From assembly GCF_009864005.1 (NCBI RefSeq), contig NZ_WEZQ01000005.1, positions 408,535 to 472,534 of the forward strand: a DNA stretch of 64,000 bases, given 5' to 3'. The position numbers were made by a program, and so were the translations under genes. The notes under the pieces were generated by a model. The model was not told where the DNA came from. It saw only the letters and a program-made list of their open reading frames with translations, and did no database searches. This document shows, in pieces, positions 37,185-45,649 of the stretch. Each line of letters begins with the position of its first letter. Position 1 is the first letter of the stretch. The stretch is from Furfurilactobacillus milii (lineage in GTDB: Bacteria > Bacillota > Bacilli > Lactobacillales > Lactobacillaceae).

Positions 37185-39134
37185 TTAATTTTCACGAGAA
37201 TACGAAGCAATATCGTTCAAAACATCACTCAGGAAGTCCTTACTTGCTTCACTTGTAGATTCATCATGACCATAACGACGAACAGAAACCGTATCGTCTT
37301 GCTTTTCCTTGTCACCAACAACTAACGTGTAAGGAATCTTATGCGTTTGGGCATCACGAATCTTAAAGTTCATCTTTTCATTACGATCATCGACCGTTAC
37401 GCGTACACCGGCAGCTGCTAATTGTTTACGTAGCTTTTCAGCGTAATCGCCTTGATGTTCTTCACTAACTGGAATGATAGAAACCTGATGAGGTGCTAAC
37501 CACGTTGGGAAAGCACCCTTGTACATTTCTGTTAAGTAGGCGGTGAAACGTTCCATCGTTGAAACTAATCCGCGGTGAATCATAACAGGTTGATGTTCTT
37601 CACCATCAGCACCGACATAATGAAGGTCAAAACGATCAGGCAACATGAAGTCTAACTGAATGGTAGACAATGTCTCTTCATTGCCCAAGGCTGTCTTAGT
37701 TTGTACATCCAACTTAGGACCATAGAAGGCTGCTTCGCCTTCAGCTTCAACGTAGTCAAGGCCAAGATCATCCATGGCACCCTTCAACATCTTCTGAGCC
37801 TTTTCCCACATTTCGTCGTTGGCAAAGTATTTTTCGGTGTTCTTAGGGTCACGGTAGCTCAAACGGAATGAGTAATCCTTAATGTCAAAGTCTGCATATA
37901 CTTCAACCATTAAGTTCAAAATACGTTTGAATTCATCCTGAATTTGATCAGGAGCAACGAATGTGTGACCATCGTTCAATGTCATTTCACGGACACGTTG
38001 CAAACCAGATAACGCGCCGGACTTTTCATAACGGTGCATCATGCCTAATTCAGCGATCCGCAATGGTAATTCACGATAAGAACGAATGTGATGTTTGTAA
38101 ATTTGAATATGGCTTGGGCAGTTCATGGGACGCAGTTCCAACATTTCGCCATCACCCATGTCCATTGGTGGGAACATGTCCTCACGATAGTGTTCCCAGT
38201 GACCAGATGTCTTATAAGCATCCAAGTTCATGAGAACTGGCGTGTAAACATGTTCATAGCCATGCTGAATTTCCTTGTCAATAATGTAACGTTCAATGGT
38301 ACGACGAATCGTTGCACCATTTGGCATCCAGTATGGCAGACCGGCACCGACTTTAGGATCAACAAAGAACAAATCCAAGTCGTTACCAATCACACGGTGA
38401 TCGCGTTCACGAGCTTCTTTACGGCGAACATCATCGGCGTCCATGTCTTTTTGATTGAAGAAGGCCGTCCCGTAAACCCGTTGCAACATTGGGTTAGATG
38501 ATTTGCCTTCCCAGTACGCGCCGGCAACAGACAGCAGCTTAAAGATCTTGACGTCACCAGTTGATGGCATTTGCACACCGTCGCTTAAATCAACGAAATC
38601 ACCCTGACGGTAAACAGCAACCTGACCATCATTGGTGGCAGCCGCTTGTTTAACTAATTGTGTTTGGTAAGGGTCTCCATCAACCAATTTAAGCGCGTCA
38701 GCCTCAGCCAATACTTCACGGGAAATTGGCAAGTTGGCCTTCACAATTTCCTTCATTTTGGCTTCAATGGCTGGCAAGTCATCAGAACTAACTTGGTGAT
38801 CGGCATTGTCCGTATCAAACGAAAAACCGTCATCACTGGCCTCACCCTGACCAAAATGCATTTCTGGATAAAGCTGGTGAAGTGCGTTAGCTAATACTTG
38901 AGATGCAGTGTGGCGAAGTACAGTCAAACCTTCTGGTGTATCTTTCGTGACAATTTCGATCTTGCCATCTTCTGTTAACGGTGCCTCGTAATCAACTAAC
39001 TCACCGTTAAACTTTCCGGCTACGGCCTTTTTAGCAAGGCTAATGCTGATTGACTTAGCAACATCTGCCGTCGTTGAGCCATTGGCAAACGGCTTAACAG
39101 CGCCATCTGGAAACGTAATCTTAATATCTGCCAT
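37185..39134 (-). CDS. thrS: Threonine--tRNA ligase
   Basis: 649-residue class II synthetase. TGS domain (1-62), zinc-dependent editing SAD domain ([21 protein letters not shown], about 75-230), catalytic domain with [23 protein letters not shown] in pieces and [11 protein letters not shown], and the anticodon domain (about 550-649). The zinc ligand Cys is in the MNCP motif. The start follows AAGGAGG. Controlled by the Thr T-box upstream. Confidence 0.98.
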   Translation of the reverse strand: MADIKITFPDGAVKPFANGSTTADVAKSISISLAKKAVAGKFNGELVDYEAPLTEDGKIEIVTKDTPEGLTVLRHTASQVLANALHQLYPEMHFGQGEASDDGFSFDTDNADHQVSSDDLPAIEAKMKEIVKANLPISREVLAEADALKLVDGDPYQTQLVKQAAATNDGQVAVYRQGDFVDLSDGVQMPSTGDVKIFKLLSVAGAYWEGKSSNPMLQRVYGTAFFNQKDMDADDVRRKEARERDHRVIGNDLDLFFVDPKVGAGLPYWMPNGATIRRTIERYIIDKEIQHGYEHVYTPVLMNLDAYKTSGHWEHYREDMFPPMDMGDGEMLELRPMNCPSHIQIYKHHIRSYRELPLRIAELGMMHRYEKSGALSGLQRVREMTLNDGHTFVAPDQIQDEFKRILNLMVEVYADFDIKDYSFRLSYRDPKNTEKYFANDEMWEKAQKMLKGAMDDLGLDYVEAEGEAAFYGPKLDVQTKTALGNEETLSTIQLDFMLPDRFDLHYVGADGEEHQPVMIHRGLVSTMERFTAYLTEMYKGAFPTWLAPHQVSIIPVSEEHQGDYAEKLRKQLAAAGVRVTVDDRNEKMNFKIRDAQTHKIPYTLVVGDKEKQDDTVSVRRYGHDESTSEASKDFLSDVLNDIASYSREN

Positions 39135-39184
39135 TCTGCTTTTCCTCCTTGAAATTACACTGTGCAGTTCTGCTTGTTTATGAC

Positions 39185-39400
39185 ATGAAACAAAAAAACG
39201 TCCCTAACCGCAATCGCGGTCAGGGACGTCATTAACGTTGTTCCACCCAAAATTCACAGTTAGAGCATATCGCGCTCAATAACTGCCTCTAGTGACCAAT
39301 AACGCGGTCAATCGGCCCGGCTTGATCACCGGACGCTTGAATCAGGGGTAACACCACTTAACACCTGCATCCTTTCACCACCGGATGCTCTCTAAAAGGT
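39185..39400 (-). promoter_or_regulatory. T-box riboswitch, threonine-specific, upstream of thrS
   Basis: The minus strand contains the T-box core GGGTGGAACAACG (about 39236-39248) and a terminator with arms ACGTCCCTGACCGC / GCGGTTAGGGACGT (39191-39229) plus a T-run. The likely specifier ACC (Thr, 39347-39349) lies in the Stem I region. Uncharged tRNA(Thr) would raise thrS transcription. Confidence 0.92.
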
Positions 39401-39439
39401 TTGTTAACTGACATCATATCTGATTGGTTTACAAAACTT

Positions 39440-39467
39440 ATTAAACCACAAAATAATTGCTTGTCAA
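39440..39467 (-). promoter_or_regulatory. Promoter of thrS
   Basis: TTGACA (39462-39467), 16 bp, TTTAAT (39440-39445) on the minus strand, about 40 bp before the T-box region. Confidence 0.7.
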
Positions 39468-39509
39468 TCACTAGACGATAAAATGACTGACAAAAATCAA
39501 CAATAAGAA

Positions 39510-40826
39510 TTAATGATTGACGTTTAAAATCCACATGAAGCCGATGAAGACAAAGAACAAAACGTACATTAACGGATGAACTTCACGACCACGTTTGGCA
39601 GCAATCATTGTAATTGGATAAGTGATGACACCCAGCGCTAATCCGTCTGAAATACTGTACGTCAACGGCATGCCCAGGACAATTAAAAATGATGGAATGG
39701 CAATTTCCATCTTTGTCCAATTGATTCGTGCCAACGACTGCGCCATCAGAACACCAACAATAATGAGCGCAGGTGCTGTCACCTGACTAGTCACAACCGT
39801 CAAAAGTGGCGAAAAGAACATCCCAAGGACAAACAAAATACCAGTTGTGATGGCAGTTAGACCACTTCGTCCACCAACAGCAATCCCAGCTGATGATTCA
39901 ACGTACGCACCAACCGGTGATGTACCTAACACAGAGCCTGCCAGCATCGCTGTAGAATCAGACATCAACGCTTTACCAACTCGTGGCATTTCATTGTTTT
40001 TCATAAACCCTGCCTGCTGGGCAAGCCCCACCAACGTACCTGCCGTATCAAAGAAGGTTACTAACAGGAACGTCAACACAACCACCCACATTTGAACGGA
40101 ATTAATATCACCAATGTGCTTAATGCCAACACCAAATGTAGGTGCTAAACTCGGCGCACCAGCAACCAACTGATGTGGCATCGGAATCAGTTTCGTTATG
40201 AGTCCAACAATTGCAGTGGCCGCCATCCCGATAAAAATACCACCAGGGACGCGCATGACCATTAAAATCGACGTTAGGATAAGACCAAAAATCGTTAGCC
40301 AAGTTGTCGCCGTTGAAAATGATCCTAAGCCCACCACAGTTGATTTGTTGGCGGCAATCAAGCCACCATCGTGTAGCCCAATAAAAGCAATAAACAAACC
40401 AATACCACTCGAAATCGCATACTTTAAATCCGATGGAATCGCATTAATAATCATTTCACGAAGCTTAAAGATTGTAATTACCAAGAAAATCAGCGAAGCT
40501 ACAAACACTCCAGCCATTGCCGTCTGCCACGGAACTTTCATTCCGATAACAACTGAGTAAGCAAAAAATGCATTGATACCCAGTGCCGGAGCGGTCGCAA
40601 TTGGATAACGTGCTAGAACTCCCATCAGAATACAGCCGATAGCACTAGCCAATGCCGTTGCCGTAAACACGGCCCCTTTATCCACACCTGCGGCTCCTAA
40701 AACGCTCGGGTTCACAAACATGATGTATGCCATTGAAATAAAAGTTGTGAATCCTGCTAGCATTTCTCGAGGAACAGTCGTGTGCAATTCATCCAACATA
40801 AAATAATGATTCAATTTTTCAATCAC
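39510..40826 (-). CDS. AzgA/PbuG-type purine permease (NCS2 family)
   Basis: 438-residue nucleobase:proton symporter with about 12-14 membrane segments. It shows AGFTTFISMAYIMFVNPSVL, the substrate-site FFDTAGTLVGLAQQAG, and GTSPVGAYVESSAGIAVGGRSG, the typical AzgA-type signature for hypoxanthine/guanine/adenine. The start is GTG 40826 behind GGGAG; the 40901 frame has no site. A PurBox-like sequence in the leader (40882-40894) and GTTCG repeats upstream point to purine control. Confidence 0.92.
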   Translation of the reverse strand: MIEKLNHYFMLDELHTTVPREMLAGFTTFISMAYIMFVNPSVLGAAGVDKGAVFTATALASAIGCILMGVLARYPIATAPALGINAFFAYSVVIGMKVPWQTAMAGVFVASLIFLVITIFKLREMIINAIPSDLKYAISSGIGLFIAFIGLHDGGLIAANKSTVVGLGSFSTATTWLTIFGLILTSILMVMRVPGGIFIGMAATAIVGLITKLIPMPHQLVAGAPSLAPTFGVGIKHIGDINSVQMWVVVLTFLLVTFFDTAGTLVGLAQQAGFMKNNEMPRVGKALMSDSTAMLAGSVLGTSPVGAYVESSAGIAVGGRSGLTAITTGILFVLGMFFSPLLTVVTSQVTAPALIIVGVLMAQSLARINWTKMEIAIPSFLIVLGMPLTYSISDGLALGVITYPITMIAAKRGREVHPLMYVLFFVFIGFMWILNVNH

Positions 40827-40881
40827 GAGTACAAGCTCCCTTAGATAATTATTCCTAAAATTCACATAACGGCCGTTAGTG

Positions 40882-40945
40882 ATCGTTCGGATATGGTTCA
40901 TTAAAGAACGAGTAACATCGTATCATTTTTATTATTAAATGTAAA
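40882..40945 (-). promoter_or_regulatory. Promoter and PurBox of the purine permease
   Basis: TTTACA (40940-40945), 17 bp, TACGAT (40917-40922). On the same strand ATATCCGAACGAT (40882-40894) fits the PurBox AWWWCCGAACWWT at 12 of 13 positions; it lies downstream of the promoter. Confidence 0.65.
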
Positions 40946-40955
40946 ACACGAACAT

Positions 40956-41019
40956 ATTCCATTTAAAGTCGAACTTTATCTGCAAAACATGTCATTAATT
41001 CCATTAAAAGCTGAACTTT
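40956..41019. repeat. 22-bp direct repeats upstream of the purine permease promoter
   Basis: Two copies of ATTCCATTNAAAGYYGAACTTT at 40956-40977 and 40998-41019, exactly 42 bp apart (four helical turns) and upstream of the -35. Both contain a GAAC core that resembles a PurBox half. Confidence 0.6.
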
Positions 41020-41101
41020 CTTATGATTTTGAGTTGAAATCGCGCCAAATTCCTAAAGTGAACCTCTTTTAACCGTTATTTATGATTGTTGCAAACAAAA
41101 A

Positions 41102-41260
41102 AGCTGTGGCATAAGTTTATTGGGAACGAAAAATGTGAGCCATATCGCGCTCCAAAGTCCTGAGAATTCCGCTTAGCTCAAAACAGACCTATTCCCCAAG
41201 TTTAGGAATAGGTCTGTTTTGTTAATGCTCGTTTTCAAGTCGGACTTCTGTCACAGTTAC
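41102..41260. repeat. Intergenic inverted-repeat element, copy 1 (contains the dnaI terminator)
   Basis: About 159 bp. The ends are inverted copies: CTGTGGCATAAGT (left) and ACTTCTGTCACAG read outward as CTGTGACAGAAGT (right), 11 of 13 alike. The centre is a strong terminator AAAACAGACCTATTCC / GGAATAGGTCTGTTTT (41180-41220). The reverse complement of copy 2 (58725-58886) aligns along the whole length at roughly four in five bases. It looks like a MITE-like or BOX-like element. Confidence 0.8.
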
Positions 41261-41271
41261 TCTTAAATATT

Positions 41272-42207
41272 TTATTGTGGCCGACGGTTTGGTCCCTGAA
41301 TCACGACTTCGTGGCTTAGGAAACGAATCCGCTGCATTAACCGCGCAGCCTTAACTTCTTCTTTTTCACCACGCTGATTAATTGAGAGATGCTGATCTGA
41401 CAACTGTTGCATAGAAAAGTTTGAACTGAAGAAAGTGGGCAATTCCTCTTGCATTCGATACTCTAAAACAACGCCTAACACTTCGTCGCGAACCCACGAG
41501 CTCATCGAATCCGCGCCAATATCATCAATCATCAAGATTGGCGCTTGCTTAATGGCATCAACCTTTTCGGCAACATTATTTTTACCAATCGAATTTTTCA
41601 TTTCCACAGCAAAACTGGGAAAGTGAACTAACGTTGACTGGTATCCCAATGTAGCAAGTTCATTGGCAATAGCGCCGAGCAAAAATGTTTTACCGACTCC
41701 AAAATTGCCATAGAAGTACAAGCCTTGATGAAATTCATGTGGCTTTTGTGAATAGTCAGCTACAAATTGCATCGCTTGCCGCAAGGCTTTTGCACGCTGC
41801 TCCTCTTCACCATCCACGTTGTAATCCCCAAATGACGCTTGTTCAATCATTTTTGGCATGGAGACTGCGTGAACGCGCTTCTTAAGCATTGATCGTTTTT
41901 GTGCAAGTAACGTGTCTTCCGTTGGTTCGTAGGTCACTTCCACATAATGGTCACTGACCACTAATTTCGGTTCGTACCCAGGTGCAAAAACTTGGTGACC
42001 AGCACGTAATTTATCACGCTGGCTCACATATTCGTACAACTTGGACCCATTACGCTCCAACACATCCTCTGCCAACTCATCTTGATGTGCCTTAATGAAC
42101 GCTTGTACATCGGGATCATTAATCGCATTTGCAATCAGCCGTTGGTAATCAGAGTTCAGATTCTGGCGATTAAGTAAATCGCGCATTGATTTTCCTAAGT
42201 TCTGCAT
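41272..42207 (-). CDS. dnaI: Primosomal protein DnaI (helicase loader)
   Basis: 311-residue AAA+ loader that delivers the replicative helicase to DNA at oriC and restart sites. The N-terminal helicase-binding domain (about 1-130) is followed by the ATPase with Walker A FYGNFGVGKTFLLGAI and Walker B APILMIDDIGAD; the sensor/arginine-finger region is RGEKEEVKAARLMQRIRFL. It starts two bases after dnaB ends, with an AGGAGG site. Terminated by the hairpin in repeat copy 1. Confidence 0.96.
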   Translation of the reverse strand: MQNLGKSMRDLLNRQNLNSDYQRLIANAINDPDVQAFIKAHQDELAEDVLERNGSKLYEYVSQRDKLRAGHQVFAPGYEPKLVVSDHYVEVTYEPTEDTLLAQKRSMLKKRVHAVSMPKMIEQASFGDYNVDGEEEQRAKALRQAMQFVADYSQKPHEFHQGLYFYGNFGVGKTFLLGAIANELATLGYQSTLVHFPSFAVEMKNSIGKNNVAEKVDAIKQAPILMIDDIGADSMSSWVRDEVLGVVLEYRMQEELPTFFSSNFSMQQLSDQHLSINQRGEKEEVKAARLMQRIRFLSHEVVIQGPNRRPQ

Positions 42208-42209
42208 GA

Positions 42210-43580
42210 TTATTGATCCTCCTGATTCTTTTTAGCCTGATTTAAACGTTGACGTAATTTTTGAATTTCATTAGCGTCATCTTCTGAAGCAGCCACTTCT
42301 GAAGTTGGTGTCTGTGACTGCACGTTCCAATCCGTCAGTTGTTCTCGTGCCCTAGGTGCTCGGCCATTTTGACGTTGAATCCGCTGCGATTCCTGTTCTT
42401 CCTTGTAGTTTCGCATGTGATCAATTGCTTGCTCAGGCGTCTGCACTTTGGCCTTGGCCCAGTCATTGGCGACTCGATCAACATCATTAAGATAAAGAAC
42501 GTTTTTATCCCGATCACTAATGAGGTAGTAAATTAGCATGTTCACAACGCTGGGAGCAAACAAATGTCGATCCATGAATTTAGCCAAAACGCGTTGTTCA
42601 CCATCACTAACATACTGATTCTTTTCAGTCTTTAAACTGGCCAAAAAATCAGCTGGCGCGTATGCCTTAACGGCCGCCACCAATGCCTTAATTTGTGCCT
42701 GATCCTGATTATCACCAGTTGTTGTCACCGGTTGTTCCTGGGCATCACCATCGTTTGCATTCACAGTATTGTCCACAGCCTGAGTCGCTTGAAATTGAGC
42801 AGCAACGACTTGTTTGAAACGGTTAGCATCAAACTGATTTGTTGTCACGCTTGTCGCCTGAACAATAAAGTTAGCTAAGCTTCGCTCATTTAACCCATAC
42901 ATTGTCGCTTCGGTAGCAATTAAATCGCGTTGATTCATTACCGAATCCAACTCAACGTACTCTCGTTTTAAATAATCGCTTAGCAGTTTGAAGTCAACCT
43001 GAACCAAGCTAGACTCACGCTCGGTGCGATGATTATCGGACTGAATCGACAACTGCGCTGGACGGTTAGTCAATTGAGCATCACTCATATGAAATACAGA
43101 TAAAAAATTAGCTGATACATTTTTCATCTGACTTACGTTAACCGTTTTCTGTTCAAATTTTGCTAACAGTTCATCATACCGCGTTTGACCAACAGATTGT
43201 AAAAGCAAGACACTGAGTAAATCATCAGCAAAAAACGCAGTCGCCGAAAGTGGCGACTGCAGTTGATAAGCGTAAACATCCCCTAGTGCGTCTTGTTGGT
43301 AAAAACTATCCAATAAACCGGCCGCTTCCAATCGCTTACGGGCAGACAGAAAATGATCCAAATCCAATCGCAACCATGTCAACAGTTCACTGTGTTGACG
43401 ACGATTAGACAACTGGGGGTGCTGGCTAGCGAACGTAGTCAACCCTGTGTATAAGCCAAACGCAGTAACACCCAGTATCGGTGCGTACAACGTTTGCCAA
43501 CTCAACAAATGCTGCTCATCACGAGGTGGCAGTGTAACCACAAATCCTGACCGCGGTGTTAAAGTTGGTGCAACATTCAT
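42210..43580 (-). CDS. dnaB: Replication initiation and membrane attachment protein DnaB
   Basis: 456-residue primosome component that acts with DnaD and DnaI to load the helicase (Firmicute DnaB, not the helicase). The N-terminal winged helix region is LTPRSGFVVTLPPRDEQHLL to LRLDLDHFLSARKRLEAAGL; the C-terminal DnaD-like domain lies around residues 305-400, with YYLISDRDKNVLYLNDVDRVAND. ATG 43580 is preferred because GGGAG lies eight bases before it. Long low-complexity Gln/Asp tail. Confidence 0.94.
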   Translation of the reverse strand: MNVAPTLTPRSGFVVTLPPRDEQHLLSWQTLYAPILGVTAFGLYTGLTTFASQHPQLSNRRQHSELLTWLRLDLDHFLSARKRLEAAGLLDSFYQQDALGDVYAYQLQSPLSATAFFADDLLSVLLLQSVGQTRYDELLAKFEQKTVNVSQMKNVSANFLSVFHMSDAQLTNRPAQLSIQSDNHRTERESSLVQVDFKLLSDYLKREYVELDSVMNQRDLIATEATMYGLNERSLANFIVQATSVTTNQFDANRFKQVVAAQFQATQAVDNTVNANDGDAQEQPVTTTGDNQDQAQIKALVAAVKAYAPADFLASLKTEKNQYVSDGEQRVLAKFMDRHLFAPSVVNMLIYYLISDRDKNVLYLNDVDRVANDWAKAKVQTPEQAIDHMRNYKEEQESQRIQRQNGRAPRAREQLTDWNVQSQTPTSEVAASEDDANEIQKLRQRLNQAKKNQEDQ

Positions 43581-43609
43581 GACTGACACTCCCTTCTTGT
43601 ATTCAGCAA

Positions 43610-44083
43610 TTAACGTTTATCCGAGCGCTTGTCCCGCTCAACCATTTCTTTCATTTCATCCAAAAAGACACTCATGTCCTTAAACTGACGATAGACGCTG
43701 GCAAATCGAATATATGCAATCTCATCAACATCAGCCAACTCGTTCATAACGTACTCACCAATCAGTTGACTAGAAATTTCGTTCTCGCCCAATGCGCGGA
43801 CCTTTGACTCGACTTTATCAACTACGGTATTCATTTGCTGCATGGTAACCGGTCGTTTTTCTGCAGAGCGAATAATTCCGCGAAGAATCTTCTCGCGACT
43901 AAACTCCTCACGGGTGCCATCTTTTTTAATGACTAATAATGGGGCTACTTCAACCCGTTCAAACGTTGTAAATCGAAAACCACATTTTTCGCACTCGCGT
44001 CGTCGACGAATCGCCTGACCCTCTGCGGTCGGACGACTATCAACAACTCGGGTATCGTTATGGTGACACCGTGGACATTGCAT
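43610..44083 (-). CDS. nrdR: Transcriptional repressor NrdR
   Basis: 157-residue ATP/dATP-sensing repressor of ribonucleotide reductase genes. The N-terminal zinc ribbon has [17 protein letters not shown] and CEKCGFRFT, followed by the ATP-cone domain ([18 protein letters not shown]). Full length. It lies between coaE and dnaB as in other Firmicutes. Confidence 0.97.
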   Translation of the reverse strand: MQCPRCHHNDTRVVDSRPTAEGQAIRRRRECEKCGFRFTTFERVEVAPLLVIKKDGTREEFSREKILRGIIRSAEKRPVTMQQMNTVVDKVESKVRALGENEISSQLIGEYVMNELADVDEIAYIRFASVYRQFKDMSVFLDEMKEMVERDKRSDKR

Positions 44084-44120
44084 AGCCTGTCTGTGCTCCT
44101 TTAATCAATACTAAATCGTT

Positions 44121-44726
44121 TTAATCCGCAGTCTGACGGACTTTGTCAAGCAAGTTTACCACTTGTAGACGGGTCTCTTCAAGTTGTTGGGAATTATCGA
44201 TAACCACATCTGCCTTGGCAACTTTGTTAGCCAAGGATAATTGACTTTCAATTCGTTCATTCGCCTCTGCTAACGACAAGTTATCACGTGCCATCAACCG
44301 AGCCTGTTGAATCTTGAGTGGGACACTGACCACCACAATCAGGTCAACGTCCTTTTCATAATGTTGTTCTAAGAGCAATGGCGCATCCAAGACAACTACG
44401 GGCGTGTTTCTGCTCTTAAAACGATCAATTCGCGACCGAATTACTTTTCGGATAACGGGTTGAACAATTGCATTAAGCTCAGCTAACTTGTCGTCATTAT
44501 TAAAGACTAGGTTGCCTAATTTATGACGATCTAACTGACCCGTTGCTGTCAAAACCGTATCCCCAAACGTACTAATGATATCTGCCAAAGCGGTTGTATT
44601 AGGCGCCACCACCTCGTGAGCGATTTTATCTGCATCAATAATTGGGATGCCTGCCGTTGCAAACATTTTAGAAACTGTCGATTTGCCACTGGCGATACCG
44701 CCAGTTAGTCCAATTACCGTTGTCAC
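44121..44726 (-). CDS. coaE: Dephospho-CoA kinase
   Basis: Last step of coenzyme A synthesis. 201 residues with P-loop GLTGGIASGKSTVSKMF, DADKIAHEVV and the lid region RLMARDNLSLAEANERI. The start is GTG 44726, overlapping the mutM stop by 4 bp (GTGA). Confidence 0.97.
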   Translation of the reverse strand: MTTVIGLTGGIASGKSTVSKMFATAGIPIIDADKIAHEVVAPNTTALADIISTFGDTVLTATGQLDRHKLGNLVFNNDDKLAELNAIVQPVIRKVIRSRIDRFKSRNTPVVVLDAPLLLEQHYEKDVDLIVVVSVPLKIQQARLMARDNLSLAEANERIESQLSLANKVAKADVVIDNSQQLEETRLQVVNLLDKVRQTAD

Positions 44727-45607
44727 TTAGAAGTCTCCTTAGTCGCTGCTGCAGAACGTGCCTTGGAAGCAGCTATCTTCACAACACGTAATTTTTGTTC
44801 TTTGGGACAAAAAGTGGTGCCCCGCTCACCAACTTTAATTTTCACCATTGTGGTGCCACACCGTTCGCAAGGTTCACCGCCGTGACCATATGCATGAAGT
44901 TCATTTTGGAATTCTCCCGCATGTCCAAACGCACTGTACGTGAACACTGTCGTACCGTGATGTTCGATTGCCAATTGCAATTCATCAAAAATACTCAACC
45001 GTAATCGTTTGATTTGCGCAGTGGTCACTGTATTTGCCGGTTGTTCCGGATGAATTTTACTGAGCCACAGTACTTCATCACAGTAAATGTTGCCCAGCCC
45101 TGCAATGTTACTTTGATCCAGCAGCCAAGACTTGATTGCCTTACGACTCTTTGCCATTTTAGCAACTAAATACGCCACGCTTAAGGTTTCAGGTGTGGGC
45201 TCTGGCCCCAACGTTTTTAGCCCACCGACCGTGTCTTCATCACCAGTATGAATCACAACCATGCGCCCAAATTTACGTGTATCGTTGTAACACAGTAACT
45301 GACCATCACTTAAATGAAAAACAACATGGGTGTGTTTATCCCTTGGCGTGTCGGCTGGTGCTCCAAAGTATTTGCCTTCCATTCGCAAATGAGAAACCAT
45401 CGTCAGCCCACCATCGAAACGAAACAACAAATACTTGCCACGTCGATCGACTCTGGTAACTGTCCGTCCAGTTAACAGCGTCACAAAAGCGTCGGCACCG
45501 TTTAACACCATTTTCGGGTAATAAACGTCAATTCCAGTAATCGTTTTTCCAACAACCATCCGCGTTAGCCCACGACGAACCGTTTCAACCTCAGGTAATT
45601 CTGGCAT
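44723..45607 (-). CDS. mutM: Formamidopyrimidine-DNA glycosylase MutM
   Basis: Bifunctional glycosylase/lyase that removes 8-oxoguanine and FapyG. ATG 45607 gives the required N-terminal catalytic Pro2-Glu3 (PELPEVETVRRGL). The H2TH region has LLDQSNIAGLGNIYCDEVLW. The C-terminal zinc finger is odd: CERCG and FCP are present but the fourth ligand position reads KEQ where the family has a fourth Cys (FCPKCQ type). A Lys/Ala-rich tail extends to residue 294. Second gene of the polA operon, 42 bp after polA. Confidence 0.95.
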   Translation of the reverse strand: MPELPEVETVRRGLTRMVVGKTITGIDVYYPKMVLNGADAFVTLLTGRTVTRVDRRGKYLLFRFDGGLTMVSHLRMEGKYFGAPADTPRDKHTHVVFHLSDGQLLCYNDTRKFGRMVVIHTGDEDTVGGLKTLGPEPTPETLSVAYLVAKMAKSRKAIKSWLLDQSNIAGLGNIYCDEVLWLSKIHPEQPANTVTTAQIKRLRLSIFDELQLAIEHHGTTVFTYSAFGHAGEFQNELHAYGHGGEPCERCGTTMVKIKVGERGTTFCPKEQKLRVVKIAASKARSAAATKETSK

Positions 45608-45649
45608 CATTCATGCCTCCATTTTGAAATTCAATCTTGCGATAAATCG

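Noticed and set aside
38088..38501. 137-codon open frame antisense to thrS
   Set aside because: Shadow of a strongly conserved synthetase gene; composition is that of an antisense frame.
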